DNA of 64,000 nucleotides, taken from positions 62,001 through 126,000 of the forward strand of contig CAYVBK010000007.1 of the NCBI GenBank assembly GCA_964449465.1. The letters are read 5' to 3'. Under the pieces are notes generated by a model. That model did not search any database, was not told the DNA's origin, and worked only from the letters and a program-made list of their open reading frames with translations. This document shows positions 36,012 through 45,180 of the stretch, one piece after another. Source of the stretch: CAYRXM01 sp964449465 (GTDB lineage: Bacteria; Chloroflexota; Anaerolineae; JAFGEY01). The first letter of the stretch is position 1, and each line of letters starts with the position of its first letter. The translations under genes and the position numbers were made by a program.

Positions 36012-36965
36012 ATGCAAGGCGTGATTCTGGCCGCCGGCAAAGGCTCGCGGCTGCATCCCATCACTCTGCGGCGATCCAAGGCCATGGTGCCGGTGTTGGG
36101 CAAGCCGCTGGTTGAGCGGGTGATGGAGGATTTGCTGCACAATGGCATCCAGGACTTTATCCTGGTGGTCAGCCCCGACGACCGCAACATTATCCATTAT
36201 TTTCATCGTGAATCCAGCTTTCCGGCCGATGTGCGTTTCGTATATCAGGCAGAGCGGCGCGGTATGGCCAATGCGTTGATGCAGGCCGTGCCGCTGATCG
36301 AGCGGGACCTGATCTTGAGTGCGTGTGACAACCTCACCTCGGCGGCCTATGTGGGGCAAATGCTGGCTGCCTGGAACGCCGAGCCTCGCCCCAATGCCGT
36401 GTTGAGCCTGATGCCGGTGGCGCGCGAGCGGGTGAGCAGCACCGGTATTGTCGAGATGGACGGCGAATGGGTCACTCGCATCGTGGAAAAACCGCAGCCA
36501 CACGAGGCCCCGTCCAACGTGTCCAGCCTGCCACTCTATTGTTTTCATCGTTCTTTTCTCGATTATCTGCCGCTGGTCAAGCCGTCGCCGCGCGGCGAAT
36601 ACGAGTTGCAAGATGCCATCCAAATGCTGATCGAACAAGAGGGGCGGGTGCGCGGCGTGTTTGTGGAGCAGCGACTCACCGTCACCGGCCCGGCTGATCT
36701 GCTCAACATCAACCGGGTGTATCTGACGCAGGGCAACGATCGCCCACAGTTGGCGCCGCAGACGGTGGGGATCAACACGCATCTGATCACGCCATTGCAC
36801 ATCGAAGGCGGCGTGATGATTGGCCCCAACTGTACCATCGGCCCCAATGTCTATATCGAGCGCGATTGCCGCATCGGGGCAGGGGCGCACATCAGCGACG
36901 CCGTTGTTCTGCGCGATGCCGTGATCCCCGATGGTGCTCAGATTGTCAATCAGGTGGTTTCATAA
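36012..36965 (+). CDS. sugar-1-phosphate nucleotidyltransferase with left-handed beta-helix tail
   Basis: 317 residues from ATG (MQGVILAAGKGSRLHP), AAAGGA 8 nt upstream. LAAGKGSRLHPITLRRSKAMVPV is the nucleotide-binding loop, followed by LILSACDNL in the metal-binding position and RIVEKPQPHEAP, all typical of UTP- or dTTP-sugar-1-P transferases. The last ~70 residues hold hexapeptide repeats (GGVMIGPNCTIGPNVYIERDC). Coupled closely to the galacturonokinase-like gene, so UDP-galacturonate synthesis is a likely role; UDP-glucose synthesis cannot be excluded. Confidence 0.85.
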   Translation: MQGVILAAGKGSRLHPITLRRSKAMVPVLGKPLVERVMEDLLHNGIQDFILVVSPDDRNIIHYFHRESSFPADVRFVYQAERRGMANALMQAVPLIERDLILSACDNLTSAAYVGQMLAAWNAEPRPNAVLSLMPVARERVSSTGIVEMDGEWVTRIVEKPQPHEAPSNVSSLPLYCFHRSFLDYLPLVKPSPRGEYELQDAIQMLIEQEGRVRGVFVEQRLTVTGPADLLNINRVYLTQGNDRPQLAPQTVGINTHLITPLHIEGGVMIGPNCTIGPNVYIERDCRIGAGAHISDAVVLRDAVIPDGAQIVNQVVS

Positions 36966-36975
36966 GCGAGGGATA

Positions 36976-38601
36976 TTGTCTCCGATTCGTTCGTCGGCGG
37001 GTTTCTGGCATGAGCGGGGCGCCATAGTCAAAGACTGGGGCGGGCGGCTGCCCGTTGCCCTGATCTATCCCAACACCTACCAGGTGGGCATGTCCAGTCT
37101 GGGCTTGCAGACGGTGTATCGGCTGTTCAACGCCCACGCTGATGTGGTGTGCGAGCGGGTGTTCTGGCAAGCCGAGCCGGATCGCCGGCCGCCCTGCTCG
37201 GTAGAGACGCGGCGCCCGCTGGCAGATTTTGCCGTGCTGACTGCCTCGCTCTCGTTCGAGTTGGATTATGCCCATTTGCTCCAACTCTTGCGTCAGGCCG
37301 ATATACCTCTGATGCCAGCAGAGCGGGCTGATGGCTGGCCGCCCGTCATCGTGGGCGGGCCGGCCGTCTCGGCCAACCCGCTGCCGCTGGCCGATTTTGT
37401 GGATGCGGTGGTGGTGGGCGAGGCCGAGCCGATTCTGGATCAATTGGTAGACGTGTTGTGTCAGGGGGTGTGGGGAGACCGTTCAAACCTGTGGGCGGCG
37501 CTGGCCGGAATCCCTGGAGTTTATGTGCCGCCGCTGCACTCGGACGATATGTCGCCGGTCAAGCGACAGTGGGTGCGCGACCTGGAGAACTGGCCCACGC
37601 ACACGGTCATTTACACGCCTGATACCGAATTTGGCGATATGAGCCTGATCGAAGTGTCGCGCGGCTGCGGGCGCGGCTGTCGCTTTTGCATGGCCGGATT
37701 CATCACCCGCCCCAAGCGCGAACACAGCCTGGCCTCGATCCTGGCCCAAGCGCAGGCCAGCTTGGGGCAGAGCCGTCGCATTGGGCTGGTCGGCGCGGCG
37801 GTGTCCGATCACAGCCAGATTGATTTGTTGGCGACGCGTCTGCGCGAGATGAGAGCGGCCATTTCGGTCTCGTCGTTGCGCGTAGACCCGCTGTCCGAGC
37901 CGCTGCTGCGCGCCCTGGCCGAGAGCGGCAGCCGCACGTTGACCATGGCCCCCGAAGCTGGCTCGGAGCGACTGCGTCAGTTCATCAACAAGGGCGTTGG
38001 CGAGGCCGAGTTGGTTCACGCGGCTCAACGTGCCGCGTCCTGGCGATTTCACAGCCTCAAGCTGTATTTTATGATCGGCCTGCCCGGCGAAACCGACGAG
38101 GATGTGGCCGCCATCGGCGAGTTGTGCCGCCTGGTGGCCGGGTATTTCCCGGGCCGCCTGATCGCCAATGTGACTCCGTTTGTGCCAAAAGCGCAGACGC
38201 CCTTTCAGCGGGAAGCGATGGCTTCGATTGAGACATTGCAAACACGCTCGAATCAGCTTGGTCGGTTGCTGCGACCGCTGCATATCGAGGTCAAGGGCGA
38301 GAGTCCCCGTTGGGCGGCAGTACAGGGCGTCCTGGCTCGCGGAGACCGGCGTTGGGGGGCGGTGCTGGCGGCATTGGATGGCCCATCTTTTCGTTCGTGG
38401 CAGCGGGCCGCCCAGACACAAGGCCTCGATCTGCAGGCTGAGGCGGTTCGAGCGTTCGGCGATCCGTTGCCCTGGGGTTTTGTTCATTGCGGTGTCTCGC
38501 CGGCCGAGATGCAGCGCGAACAAGAGCGCGCTCATCGAGGACAATTCACGCCGCCTTGCCCGCCCGATGGGTGCGTTCGTTGCGGCGTCTGCGCGGGGTG
38601 A
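36976..38601 (+). CDS. radical SAM protein with N-terminal B12-binding-like domain
   Basis: 541 residues if translation begins at TTG (LSPIRSSAGFW) behind GCGAGGGATA; no well-placed ATG exists. Residues ~20-190 form the Rossmann-like domain found before radical SAM domains (YPNTYQVGMSSLGLQTVYRLF, VIVGGPAVSANPLPLADF). CGRGCRFC near residue 230 is the CxxxCxxC 4Fe-4S/SAM motif, followed by LTMAPEAGSERLR. The C-terminus has a further Cys cluster (CPPDGCVRCGVC). It resembles the TIGR03960-like family whose reaction is unknown, related to tRNA methylthiotransferases. It starts 10 nt after the nucleotidyltransferase gene. Confidence 0.8.
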   Translation: MSPIRSSAGFWHERGAIVKDWGGRLPVALIYPNTYQVGMSSLGLQTVYRLFNAHADVVCERVFWQAEPDRRPPCSVETRRPLADFAVLTASLSFELDYAHLLQLLRQADIPLMPAERADGWPPVIVGGPAVSANPLPLADFVDAVVVGEAEPILDQLVDVLCQGVWGDRSNLWAALAGIPGVYVPPLHSDDMSPVKRQWVRDLENWPTHTVIYTPDTEFGDMSLIEVSRGCGRGCRFCMAGFITRPKREHSLASILAQAQASLGQSRRIGLVGAAVSDHSQIDLLATRLREMRAAISVSSLRVDPLSEPLLRALAESGSRTLTMAPEAGSERLRQFINKGVGEAELVHAAQRAASWRFHSLKLYFMIGLPGETDEDVAAIGELCRLVAGYFPGRLIANVTPFVPKAQTPFQREAMASIETLQTRSNQLGRLLRPLHIEVKGESPRWAAVQGVLARGDRRWGAVLAALDGPSFRSWQRAAQTQGLDLQAEAVRAFGDPLPWGFVHCGVSPAEMQREQERAHRGQFTPPCPPDGCVRCGVCAG

Positions 38602-38703
38602 GGGGTGTAACGTAACTCTCCGGGTTGCGTCTTGGCACGTGGGCGTGCCAGGTCCTCATCTATTCAACTGCAATGAAACACGTCCCGACGATGTAAACAA
38701 AAA

Positions 38704-38732
38704 CCCTCTCGCGGATTCGATCTGCGAGAGGG
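38704..38732. terminator. bidirectional terminator between convergent genes
   Basis: CCCTCTCGC and GCGAGAGGG pair around an 11-nt loop, with AAAAA before and TTTTT after. It serves both the radical SAM gene and the opposing DUF11 gene. Confidence 0.85.
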
Positions 38733-38756
38733 TTTTTGTTCTGACTGAATGTCGTT

Positions 38757-39728
38757 TTATCTGGAACGGCGCAACTTTCTCAGCCCAAAGATCAACCCGG
38801 CCAGCAAGACGCCGGCGGTGGGCAAGATGGGCGCCAGGCCGGTGACGGGCAGCACGCCATTGGTCTTTTCCACCACCTTGATCTGTACCTGTGTCTGTAC
38901 GGCGGCGTTTTCTTGATAGTACAGCGCGGCGCGATGGGTGATCGTCTCGCCCAGTTTGGCATCTGCATTGACCTGGGCGGCGATGGTGACAATGGCCGCC
39001 GACTTGGGCGGCATTGGCCCCAGATCGGCCCACACCAGGCCTTGATCGAAAATCACTTGCCCCTGGCTGGCCGTCGCGCTGACAAATTGAAGGCCGGTCG
39101 GCAGATAATCGGCCACGATCACCTGGTGAATGTCGTGATCCCACGTGTTGCTCACCACCAGCGTAAAGGACAATGTATCATCGGGGCGTGCCTGTGGCGA
39201 AGAGGCGTTCATTTTCAAGATCGCCAGCGGATCGGGCGCCAGACCTTTGGCATAAAAGGCCAGGTTGATCACCAATTCCTGGTCGGAGCGCATGCGCACC
39301 GGCAGATCGGTGGTCAAAGCGACTAGATCGGGGCGGTCGGATGGCACAACAGCATTCAAAAAGACGATGCGATTGCCAATGTCTTGAAAGCCATATTCGC
39401 CCGACGCATTGGTATAAACCGGGATTTGTTCGCTGCTGGCTTGCAATACCACCTGGACGCCGGCCGGCATATAACCCTGACCCCAATTCATCACGCCGCC
39501 GCGCAGGCGAGGAATGGGTACAGAAGCTCCCATTGCCGGGCCGACGGATGGTGTAGTCGTGGGTGTCGGTGTGGGGGTCGGCGGCGTCTCGGTCAGCACA
39601 AAGGTGGGGCGAGGCGTAGACAGGGCATCCGAGCCGGTCTGCGCCAGGGCCGGAGCAGTCTGCCAGACTCCCAACCCCAGAATGAATATCACACCCAGAG
39701 TTAGCCAGACAAGTGTTTTGTTGTTCAT
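38757..39728 (-). CDS. exported DUF11 surface protein with LPXTG-like sorting signal
   Basis: 323 residues from ATG (MNNKTLVWLTLGV) with AGGAAACAG upstream. An N-terminal signal peptide ends near ALA-QTG (about residue 30). A Thr/Pro linker follows, then a carboxypeptidase-regulatory-like fold (GVQVVLQASSEQIPVYTNASGEYGFQDIGN) and a DUF11 domain (DDTLSFTLVVSNTWDHDIHQVIVADYLPTGLQFV). The C-terminus is LPVTG, a hydrophobic stretch and RKLRRSR, the exact layout of a sortase substrate. It is therefore probably cell-wall or membrane anchored. Follows the giant Ig-repeat protein gene by 48 nt. Confidence 0.85.
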   Translation of the reverse strand: MNNKTLVWLTLGVIFILGLGVWQTAPALAQTGSDALSTPRPTFVLTETPPTPTPTPTTTPSVGPAMGASVPIPRLRGGVMNWGQGYMPAGVQVVLQASSEQIPVYTNASGEYGFQDIGNRIVFLNAVVPSDRPDLVALTTDLPVRMRSDQELVINLAFYAKGLAPDPLAILKMNASSPQARPDDTLSFTLVVSNTWDHDIHQVIVADYLPTGLQFVSATASQGQVIFDQGLVWADLGPMPPKSAAIVTIAAQVNADAKLGETITHRAALYYQENAAVQTQVQIKVVEKTNGVLPVTGLAPILPTAGVLLAGLIFGLRKLRRSR

Positions 39729-39776
39729 ACTGTTTCCTTTCTTGGACCCCCTCACCAATTGGCGGTCTATTTATTC

Positions 39777-42700
39777 TTAGCGAGGTTGCACCGAACGCGA
39801 TATGACAGGCAAACGCGGGACGTTGGATTGGGCGGCGACGGATGTAGAGATCAGATCGGGCTTTTGAAATACATTATTGTTCTCATTGTGTTCTATCACC
39901 GCTCCAAAAGGCGCGTCGCCGTAACAGTCTACCATCGCCCATAGTTGATGATTGCCCGGCCCGCCCAGATCGCCCGGCCAGTGACTATAATTTTGTTCGG
40001 GGTGGTCGGGATCGTCGGGATCGCCGGTGCTGAGAACCAGAGTTTGCCCGGCTTCCAAAGTCTGACGCACTACCCAGGCCTTGCCTCGGGTAGAGACCAT
40101 GTTCCAGATCACATTCAGGGTGATCGGGGAGGTGGGGTCCAGGTACAGGTCTACCCAGTAACCGCCCGGCACCGCTGCCGGCCCATTGTTGCGCAAAGTA
40201 ACTCGCACTTCATAGCGGCCGGCTTCCTGTTCGATGGCCTCGATAGACACGATCTCCAGATCGGCCAAGGGATAGTTTCGCATGATGATGGGCAAGTAGA
40301 CCATAAACTGGCCGATGACCACTTGCACGGTGCGGGTGATGCCGTCGCACTCGGCCTGAATGTTGGCCGTGCCTTCGGTGGGGCCGGCATTCAAGCGTGT
40401 TGTCACCTGCCCCTGCGCGTTGGTCGTGGCCGTGATCGGGGTCAGCGTGACATCGGTCGGGCCGGCCAGGCGGCTAAATGTGACTACCCATCCGGCGCCC
40501 ACCGGCTGCCCGAATGCGTCTTGCACCACCGCCGTGATCGTAGAGGCCTGGCTGGGGGCGATGCGCGATGGGGTGGCCGTCAAAGCGATGGTAAATGGCA
40601 CACCCACCGCCATATTGATCACTATATCGGCGGTGGCGGTGATGCCGGCGCACGCCGCCTGTATTACCGCCGTGCCTTGAGTGGCCCCCGATGTCAGCGT
40701 TACCGTGACCCGACCGCTGGCGTCGGTGCTGCCCGACCACGCGCTGAGGGTAATGTCAGAGGGGCCGGACAGGCGGGTGAACGAGATCACATAGCCGGCG
40801 CCCACCGACTGACCGTACATGTCGCGCACCGTTGCCACCAGAGTCGAGGTGTCGCCGCCGGGCAAGATGGCCGATGGCGTCGCCGTCAGAGTCATGGTGG
40901 CCGGAATCTGGGCCTCGACAGTGACATAGACAGTGCGGTTGACGATCAGGTTGGTATCGCCGATAAAAATTTGGGCCACGCCGATGGCCGAGCCGGTGTA
41001 CACAAAGACCATCTGGCCTTGGGCGTTTGAGGTTCCAGACACGGGTGCGGTAGCTCCCGGCCCGCTCAACACAGCCGCGTGGATGGTCACATTGGCGATG
41101 GGGTTGCCGCTGCAGTCGCTCACCGTGGCTGTGATGCGAGATGTGTCGCCTACGCGAATGAGCGAGGCCGATACGTCTACCGTCATAGCGGCCAACGCGC
41201 CCGTCTGCACGGTGATGCGCGCCGTCTTGGTGATGCCACTGGCAAGATGTGCCGTCACAGTTGCCACACCGATCTGCGTCGAGGTGAATTGCGTTGAGAC
41301 CTGGCTGGATGCGTTGGTGTTGCCAGATGTGGGGGCAACGCTTCCGATCCCGCCGACGGTGAATGTGACCGGATAGCCTGCGCCGACCGGATGTCCATAA
41401 GCGTCTTGGACGGTGGCTATGATGGTATTGCCGGTGGAGCAGGCCGAAATGACCGTTGGATAGCTCAACTCGATTGCACCGGGCGGCCCTGCGATCACAT
41501 TAAACAGGTTGGAATTGCTCGAAATCGTTGGCGTGGTCTGCCAGGTCGCCGTAATGCGGTCATTGGTCCAGGTTTCGGTGATCACCACACTGACAGTGGC
41601 GCGGCTGTTGCTCATGGTTGTCTGTTTGGGCGAGATGGTGCCGCTCAGATCTGAAAGCGCAACCGTGCCATTGTCGCCACTGCGCAGGTTATTGAACCGG
41701 TCTACGCCGGTGATGGTCAGCCCAAAGCCGATGCCGGCCTGCTGCGGGCTGGACACCGGGCTGATCAAAAAGTGGTGCAGCGCGGCCGGGGTGATGATCA
41801 GGTTGGTTGAACCGGTGCGAGTTGATGTGCCTTGTGCCGTGATCGCCACTGTGCCGGCCAGCGTGGACGAAATGGTGGCATGCGCCACGCCATTGGCGTC
41901 GGCAGTGGCCGGGTTGGGAACGATCCAGGTGTTGCTGCCCAAAATGTACGGCGAGGCCACCGATAGATTGACCGCCTGCCCCAGACAGGGGTTGCCAAAC
42001 CGGTCGGTCATACTGATGGTGAGTTGGGCGGCTGTGCCGGCTGGTGTGCTTGCCGGGCTGACTGTCACGGTGATGTACCATGCCGGCCCCGACGTAAACG
42101 AAACATAACCGCTGCCCGATACGCTGGATGTGGGTACCAGGGTGCCCGTGATCAACACCCGTCCGATCAGGGTCGAGCTGATCGATGTGGTGGCCACGCC
42201 GGCGGCGTTGGTGGTGCCGGTGTTGGGGTTGATGCCACCGCTGCCCAACGCGCCCGGCGGCGCCGTCCAGGTGAGGTTTTGGCCCGGTACGCGGTTGCCA
42301 TATTGGTCGGTGACAGTGGCATACAGGGTGGCGTTCAGGTTGATCTCGCGGGGGTTGGGCGACATGCCCACTGCCACATTTATCGCGCTGCCCACCGTAA
42401 ATGTGACCGTGTCCTGGTTGTTGATCGAAGAACAGCCGGCTACGGTGGTGGCAGCACGGATGCGCTTGACGCCCACCAGGGTAGACTGCACCGTGGCGGT
42501 GGCTGTGCCGCCGTTGGCCAGTGAAACGGTGGCCGGACTGATCGAGCCGCTGCCCAGAGAATCCAGGCTGGTTAGCGTGGCCGTGCCGCGATCCAGGTTA
42601 TTGCCATAGGCGTCCCGGACCTGCACCGTGATCACGGCCGAATTTCCCACCGCCAGGCTTTCGGGCTGTACCGTCACTGTGAGCACACTGGGGCAGCCGG

Positions 42701-44423
42701 CGATAAAGGTTACCAGGGCCGATTTGGTGATGCCGCCGCTGTCTGTCACCACCACAGTGGCCGGCCCGATGCTGGTCGAATTGATGTTAAAAGAGGCGCG
42801 TCCGTTGCTGCCGGTGACGCCGCTAGATGGTGTGGCGCTGCCCCTGGTGATGCCAAAGTTGAGTGAGCGGCCCGGCACCGGGTTGGCATAGGCGTCTTGC
42901 ACCAGCACATTGACCGCTTCATTTTGGCCGGCCGGAATCGAGGTGCGGGCGATGGTCAGGCCGATGCTGTACGGCACGTTGGCGGTGACGGTAAACGGGT
43001 TGCTGTTGGTAGACACGGTGCCGGTGTACACGCGCAGGGCCGTGTTGGTGCGGGCCAGGGTGATGCTGATGGTCCGGTTGGCGGCTACGCCGTTGACAAA
43101 ATTGACCGTTGTCGGTTTTAATGTGTTGGGCGTTGCCAGGTCGCTGATGTTGACCGGGCCGTTTAGCGTGCTGACCAGGGTACCGCTGCGGTCATAGCCT
43201 GTGATCGAAACCGTAAAGTTGACGCCGGCTACCTGCGTGCCGATGGGACTGACGGCAAAATGATCCAGCGCACCGGCCGTTATGGCCACCTGAACCGCAG
43301 CCCCGCCAACGGCAACGGGTGAGATGCGGTTGGATTCTGAAATTGAGATGCGGTATTGGTCATTGACGACAAAACCGCTGACCGGCGCCGGCGCATTGAC
43401 CGTAACCACCATAGTGGCGGTGAGTTGCTCGCCCACTTCCCAATCGCCAATGCCGCCCTGCGCCACCGGCACTGTCCAACGAATATGATCGCCTACGATC
43501 AGGGCCGTGCCGTACAGAGTGCCGCCTCGCCCAAAGAGCGAGTACGAGATCAGGGTGGTGCTAACAGGAACGCGGTCGGTGATGACCAGGTTGACCGGCC
43601 CGCCGAACCACGCGGCTGTGCGCAGTGGATAGCGGCCATCGTTCGAGATGGTGAGCGTAAAAGTCAACCGCTCTGTCTGCACGATGACCGGATCGGGGTA
43701 TGCCATTTTCGAGATGGCCAGTTTGGGGGCATAGACCGGAGTGGACAGGCCTGCGGCGTAGGTAGTCAGTTCTCCGTCGTCGGGGTTGTAAGCCTGATAG
43801 CTACCCGCCGGAGCGACGATAAAATCGCTGTTGGCCAGCGGCCCCAATACGCGGGTGCGCACGCGAAAACGCGCCGTTTGACCGCCGCCAAGCTGGCAGC
43901 CGCTATCGGTGCGGATGCGCACCACCGACCCGCCGCCCAATGGCGCCGTCCAACAGGTGCCACCGCTCTGTATCACCGATATACCGACCAGCTCTAGTTG
44001 AGCGGGCAGCGTTTGCGTCAATATCACAGAGCAGGCATTGCCCGGTCCGGGGTCGGTGTTGGTGACGGTGAGAAAGTAGCTAAATTCTTCAAAAGATAGC
44101 GTGGTTGAATAAATGGCATACGGATCGCCGGTCAAAGAAAGGGACAGTGTGCCGGCAGCGTGGACCGGCTGGGGTCCCATCAGCGCGACGAGGGTCTCAT
44201 CTGTCCAGCCAGTGATGCTCAATGCCAGCGGCGCGGCCCATTGCAAACCGGCCGGCGCGTTTTGGAACGCTTGCTGCACCCATGGAGTGAATGAAGGCCA
44301 TGGTATCAGTGAGAACAACAGCGCCCAAACCAGAGCCGCACAAACCTGCCGCCTGATCCCTGACCTTGCCCGATTGATCCTCAAGTCTGCTTGATCCCAT
44401 ATCTTTTTGATCTTGACGTTCAT
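39777..44423 (-). CDS. 1548-residue secreted Ig-like-repeat protein
   Basis: ATG with AGGAGGATAGG. A long N-terminal export signal (hydrophobic ~28-42; possible processing near VHAA, residue 90) precedes two DUF11-type segments (TLSFEEFSYFLTVTNTDPG, ERLTFTLTISNDGRYPL). Then come about nine to ten bacterial Ig-like (Big_1/invasin-type) repeats of ~95-110 residues, each with a version of VxDxxGNPVPGxxVxF and a TNAxGxxxTxxTS strand. VYLPIIMRNYP marks the start of a CARDB-like C-terminal domain (ADLEIVSIEAIEQEAGRYEVRVTLRNNGPA) holding NENNN. No membrane anchor or sorting signal is visible. Probably a cell-surface or matrix adhesin. It has its own strong promoter. Confidence 0.88.
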   Translation of the reverse strand: MNVKIKKIWDQADLRINRARSGIRRQVCAALVWALLFSLIPWPSFTPWVQQAFQNAPAGLQWAAPLALSITGWTDETLVALMGPQPVHAAGTLSLSLTGDPYAIYSTTLSFEEFSYFLTVTNTDPGPGNACSVILTQTLPAQLELVGISVIQSGGTCWTAPLGGGSVVRIRTDSGCQLGGGQTARFRVRTRVLGPLANSDFIVAPAGSYQAYNPDDGELTTYAAGLSTPVYAPKLAISKMAYPDPVIVQTERLTFTLTISNDGRYPLRTAAWFGGPVNLVITDRVPVSTTLISYSLFGRGGTLYGTALIVGDHIRWTVPVAQGGIGDWEVGEQLTATMVVTVNAPAPVSGFVVNDQYRISISESNRISPVAVGGAAVQVAITAGALDHFAVSPIGTQVAGVNFTVSITGYDRSGTLVSTLNGPVNISDLATPNTLKPTTVNFVNGVAANRTISITLARTNTALRVYTGTVSTNSNPFTVTANVPYSIGLTIARTSIPAGQNEAVNVLVQDAYANPVPGRSLNFGITRGSATPSSGVTGSNGRASFNINSTSIGPATVVVTDSGGITKSALVTFIAGCPSVLTVTVQPESLAVGNSAVITVQVRDAYGNNLDRGTATLTSLDSLGSGSISPATVSLANGGTATATVQSTLVGVKRIRAATTVAGCSSINNQDTVTFTVGSAINVAVGMSPNPREINLNATLYATVTDQYGNRVPGQNLTWTAPPGALGSGGINPNTGTTNAAGVATTSISSTLIGRVLITGTLVPTSSVSGSGYVSFTSGPAWYITVTVSPASTPAGTAAQLTISMTDRFGNPCLGQAVNLSVASPYILGSNTWIVPNPATADANGVAHATISSTLAGTVAITAQGTSTRTGSTNLIITPAALHHFLISPVSSPQQAGIGFGLTITGVDRFNNLRSGDNGTVALSDLSGTISPKQTTMSNSRATVSVVITETWTNDRITATWQTTPTISSNSNLFNVIAGPPGAIELSYPTVISACSTGNTIIATVQDAYGHPVGAGYPVTFTVGGIGSVAPTSGNTNASSQVSTQFTSTQIGVATVTAHLASGITKTARITVQTGALAAMTVDVSASLIRVGDTSRITATVSDCSGNPIANVTIHAAVLSGPGATAPVSGTSNAQGQMVFVYTGSAIGVAQIFIGDTNLIVNRTVYVTVEAQIPATMTLTATPSAILPGGDTSTLVATVRDMYGQSVGAGYVISFTRLSGPSDITLSAWSGSTDASGRVTVTLTSGATQGTAVIQAACAGITATADIVINMAVGVPFTIALTATPSRIAPSQASTITAVVQDAFGQPVGAGWVVTFSRLAGPTDVTLTPITATTNAQGQVTTRLNAGPTEGTANIQAECDGITRTVQVVIGQFMVYLPIIMRNYPLADLEIVSIEAIEQEAGRYEVRVTLRNNGPAAVPGGYWVDLYLDPTSPITLNVIWNMVSTRGKAWVVRQTLEAGQTLVLSTGDPDDPDHPEQNYSHWPGDLGGPGNHQLWAMVDCYGDAPFGAVIEHNENNNVFQKPDLISTSVAAQSNVPRLPVISRSVQPR

Positions 44424-44461
44424 CCTATCCTCCTGCGTGTGACAACAAGTTCACATAACTT

Positions 44462-44490
44462 ATTATATGCTATTTTGGGTGGCTCGTCAA
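44462..44490 (-). promoter_or_regulatory. promoter of the Ig-repeat protein gene
   Basis: TTGACG and TATAAT with exactly 17 nt between them on the minus strand, 39 nt before the ATG, in an AT-rich gap. Confidence 0.75.
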
Positions 44491-44565
44491 TACAAAATTT
44501 TATGTTGATTTGTGACTATGCAATGGGGCATTGATCAAGGGTTTGCCTGGCGTGCCAATTTGCCA

Positions 44566-45180
44566 TCACTCTTTGCGCTGCAAAAGGACAATCTGTGTGT
44601 CTTGGGTCAGGTTGCCGTGTCCGACTTTGAATGTCTCGACCGGCGCGGCCGGCTCGATCCCCAACGCTTTGCCAAAACGTGCCAGCAACCGGGCATCTGG
44701 CTCTGGGCCATCATAGCTTGTGGGGATGACAACTTGCGGTTCGAGCAGACCGACCACCTCGGCTGCCTGATCGGGATTCCAGGTGGGGCTGTCGCTGATG
44801 GGAACGAATAAAATCTGGACGCCGTCCAATGCCTCGACCTGATTCTGCGAAAGCACATTGGGCAGCCGGCCCAGATGGCATACGGTCATACCGCCCCAAT
44901 CGTACAGGAACACGACATTGCGCAGCTGGTCGCTCCAGGCGGCCACGCCGGTGATAAAAACGCCACCCACTTCATATTCGCCAGGCGAGTTGAGGATGGG
45001 CGGCGAGCCACGCAGCCCTTTGGCAACCAGAATACCCGAATGGTCATGGCTGATGGTGGCCACGTCGGCGCGAAGGCGCGGCAGGCTGAAATTGGGGTCA
45101 TTGCTGAGCGGATCGGCGATCAGGGTGATGCCGGCTTCGCGGATGCGCATGCAGGCATAGCCGTACCAGTTAATTTCCAC
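44566..45180 (-). CDS. metallo-beta-lactamase-fold (UlaG-like) hydrolase
   Basis: 204 residues from a GTG (VEINWYGYACMRI) that overlaps the last 11 nt of the histidine kinase gene. The metal motif is reduced: ISHDHSG in place of THxHxDH, with DPLSNDPNF before it, and MTVCHLGRLPN and VIPTSYDG later, as in the UlaG/beta-lactamase_2 family. These are often phosphodiesterase- or lactonase-like. Overlap with the kinase implies translational coupling and a signalling or stress context. Substrate unknown. Confidence 0.8.
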   Translation of the reverse strand: MEINWYGYACMRIREAGITLIADPLSNDPNFSLPRLRADVATISHDHSGILVAKGLRGSPPILNSPGEYEVGGVFITGVAAWSDQLRNVVFLYDWGGMTVCHLGRLPNVLSQNQVEALDGVQILFVPISDSPTWNPDQAAEVVGLLEPQVVIPTSYDGPEPDARLLARFGKALGIEPAAPVETFKVGHGNLTQDTQIVLLQRKE

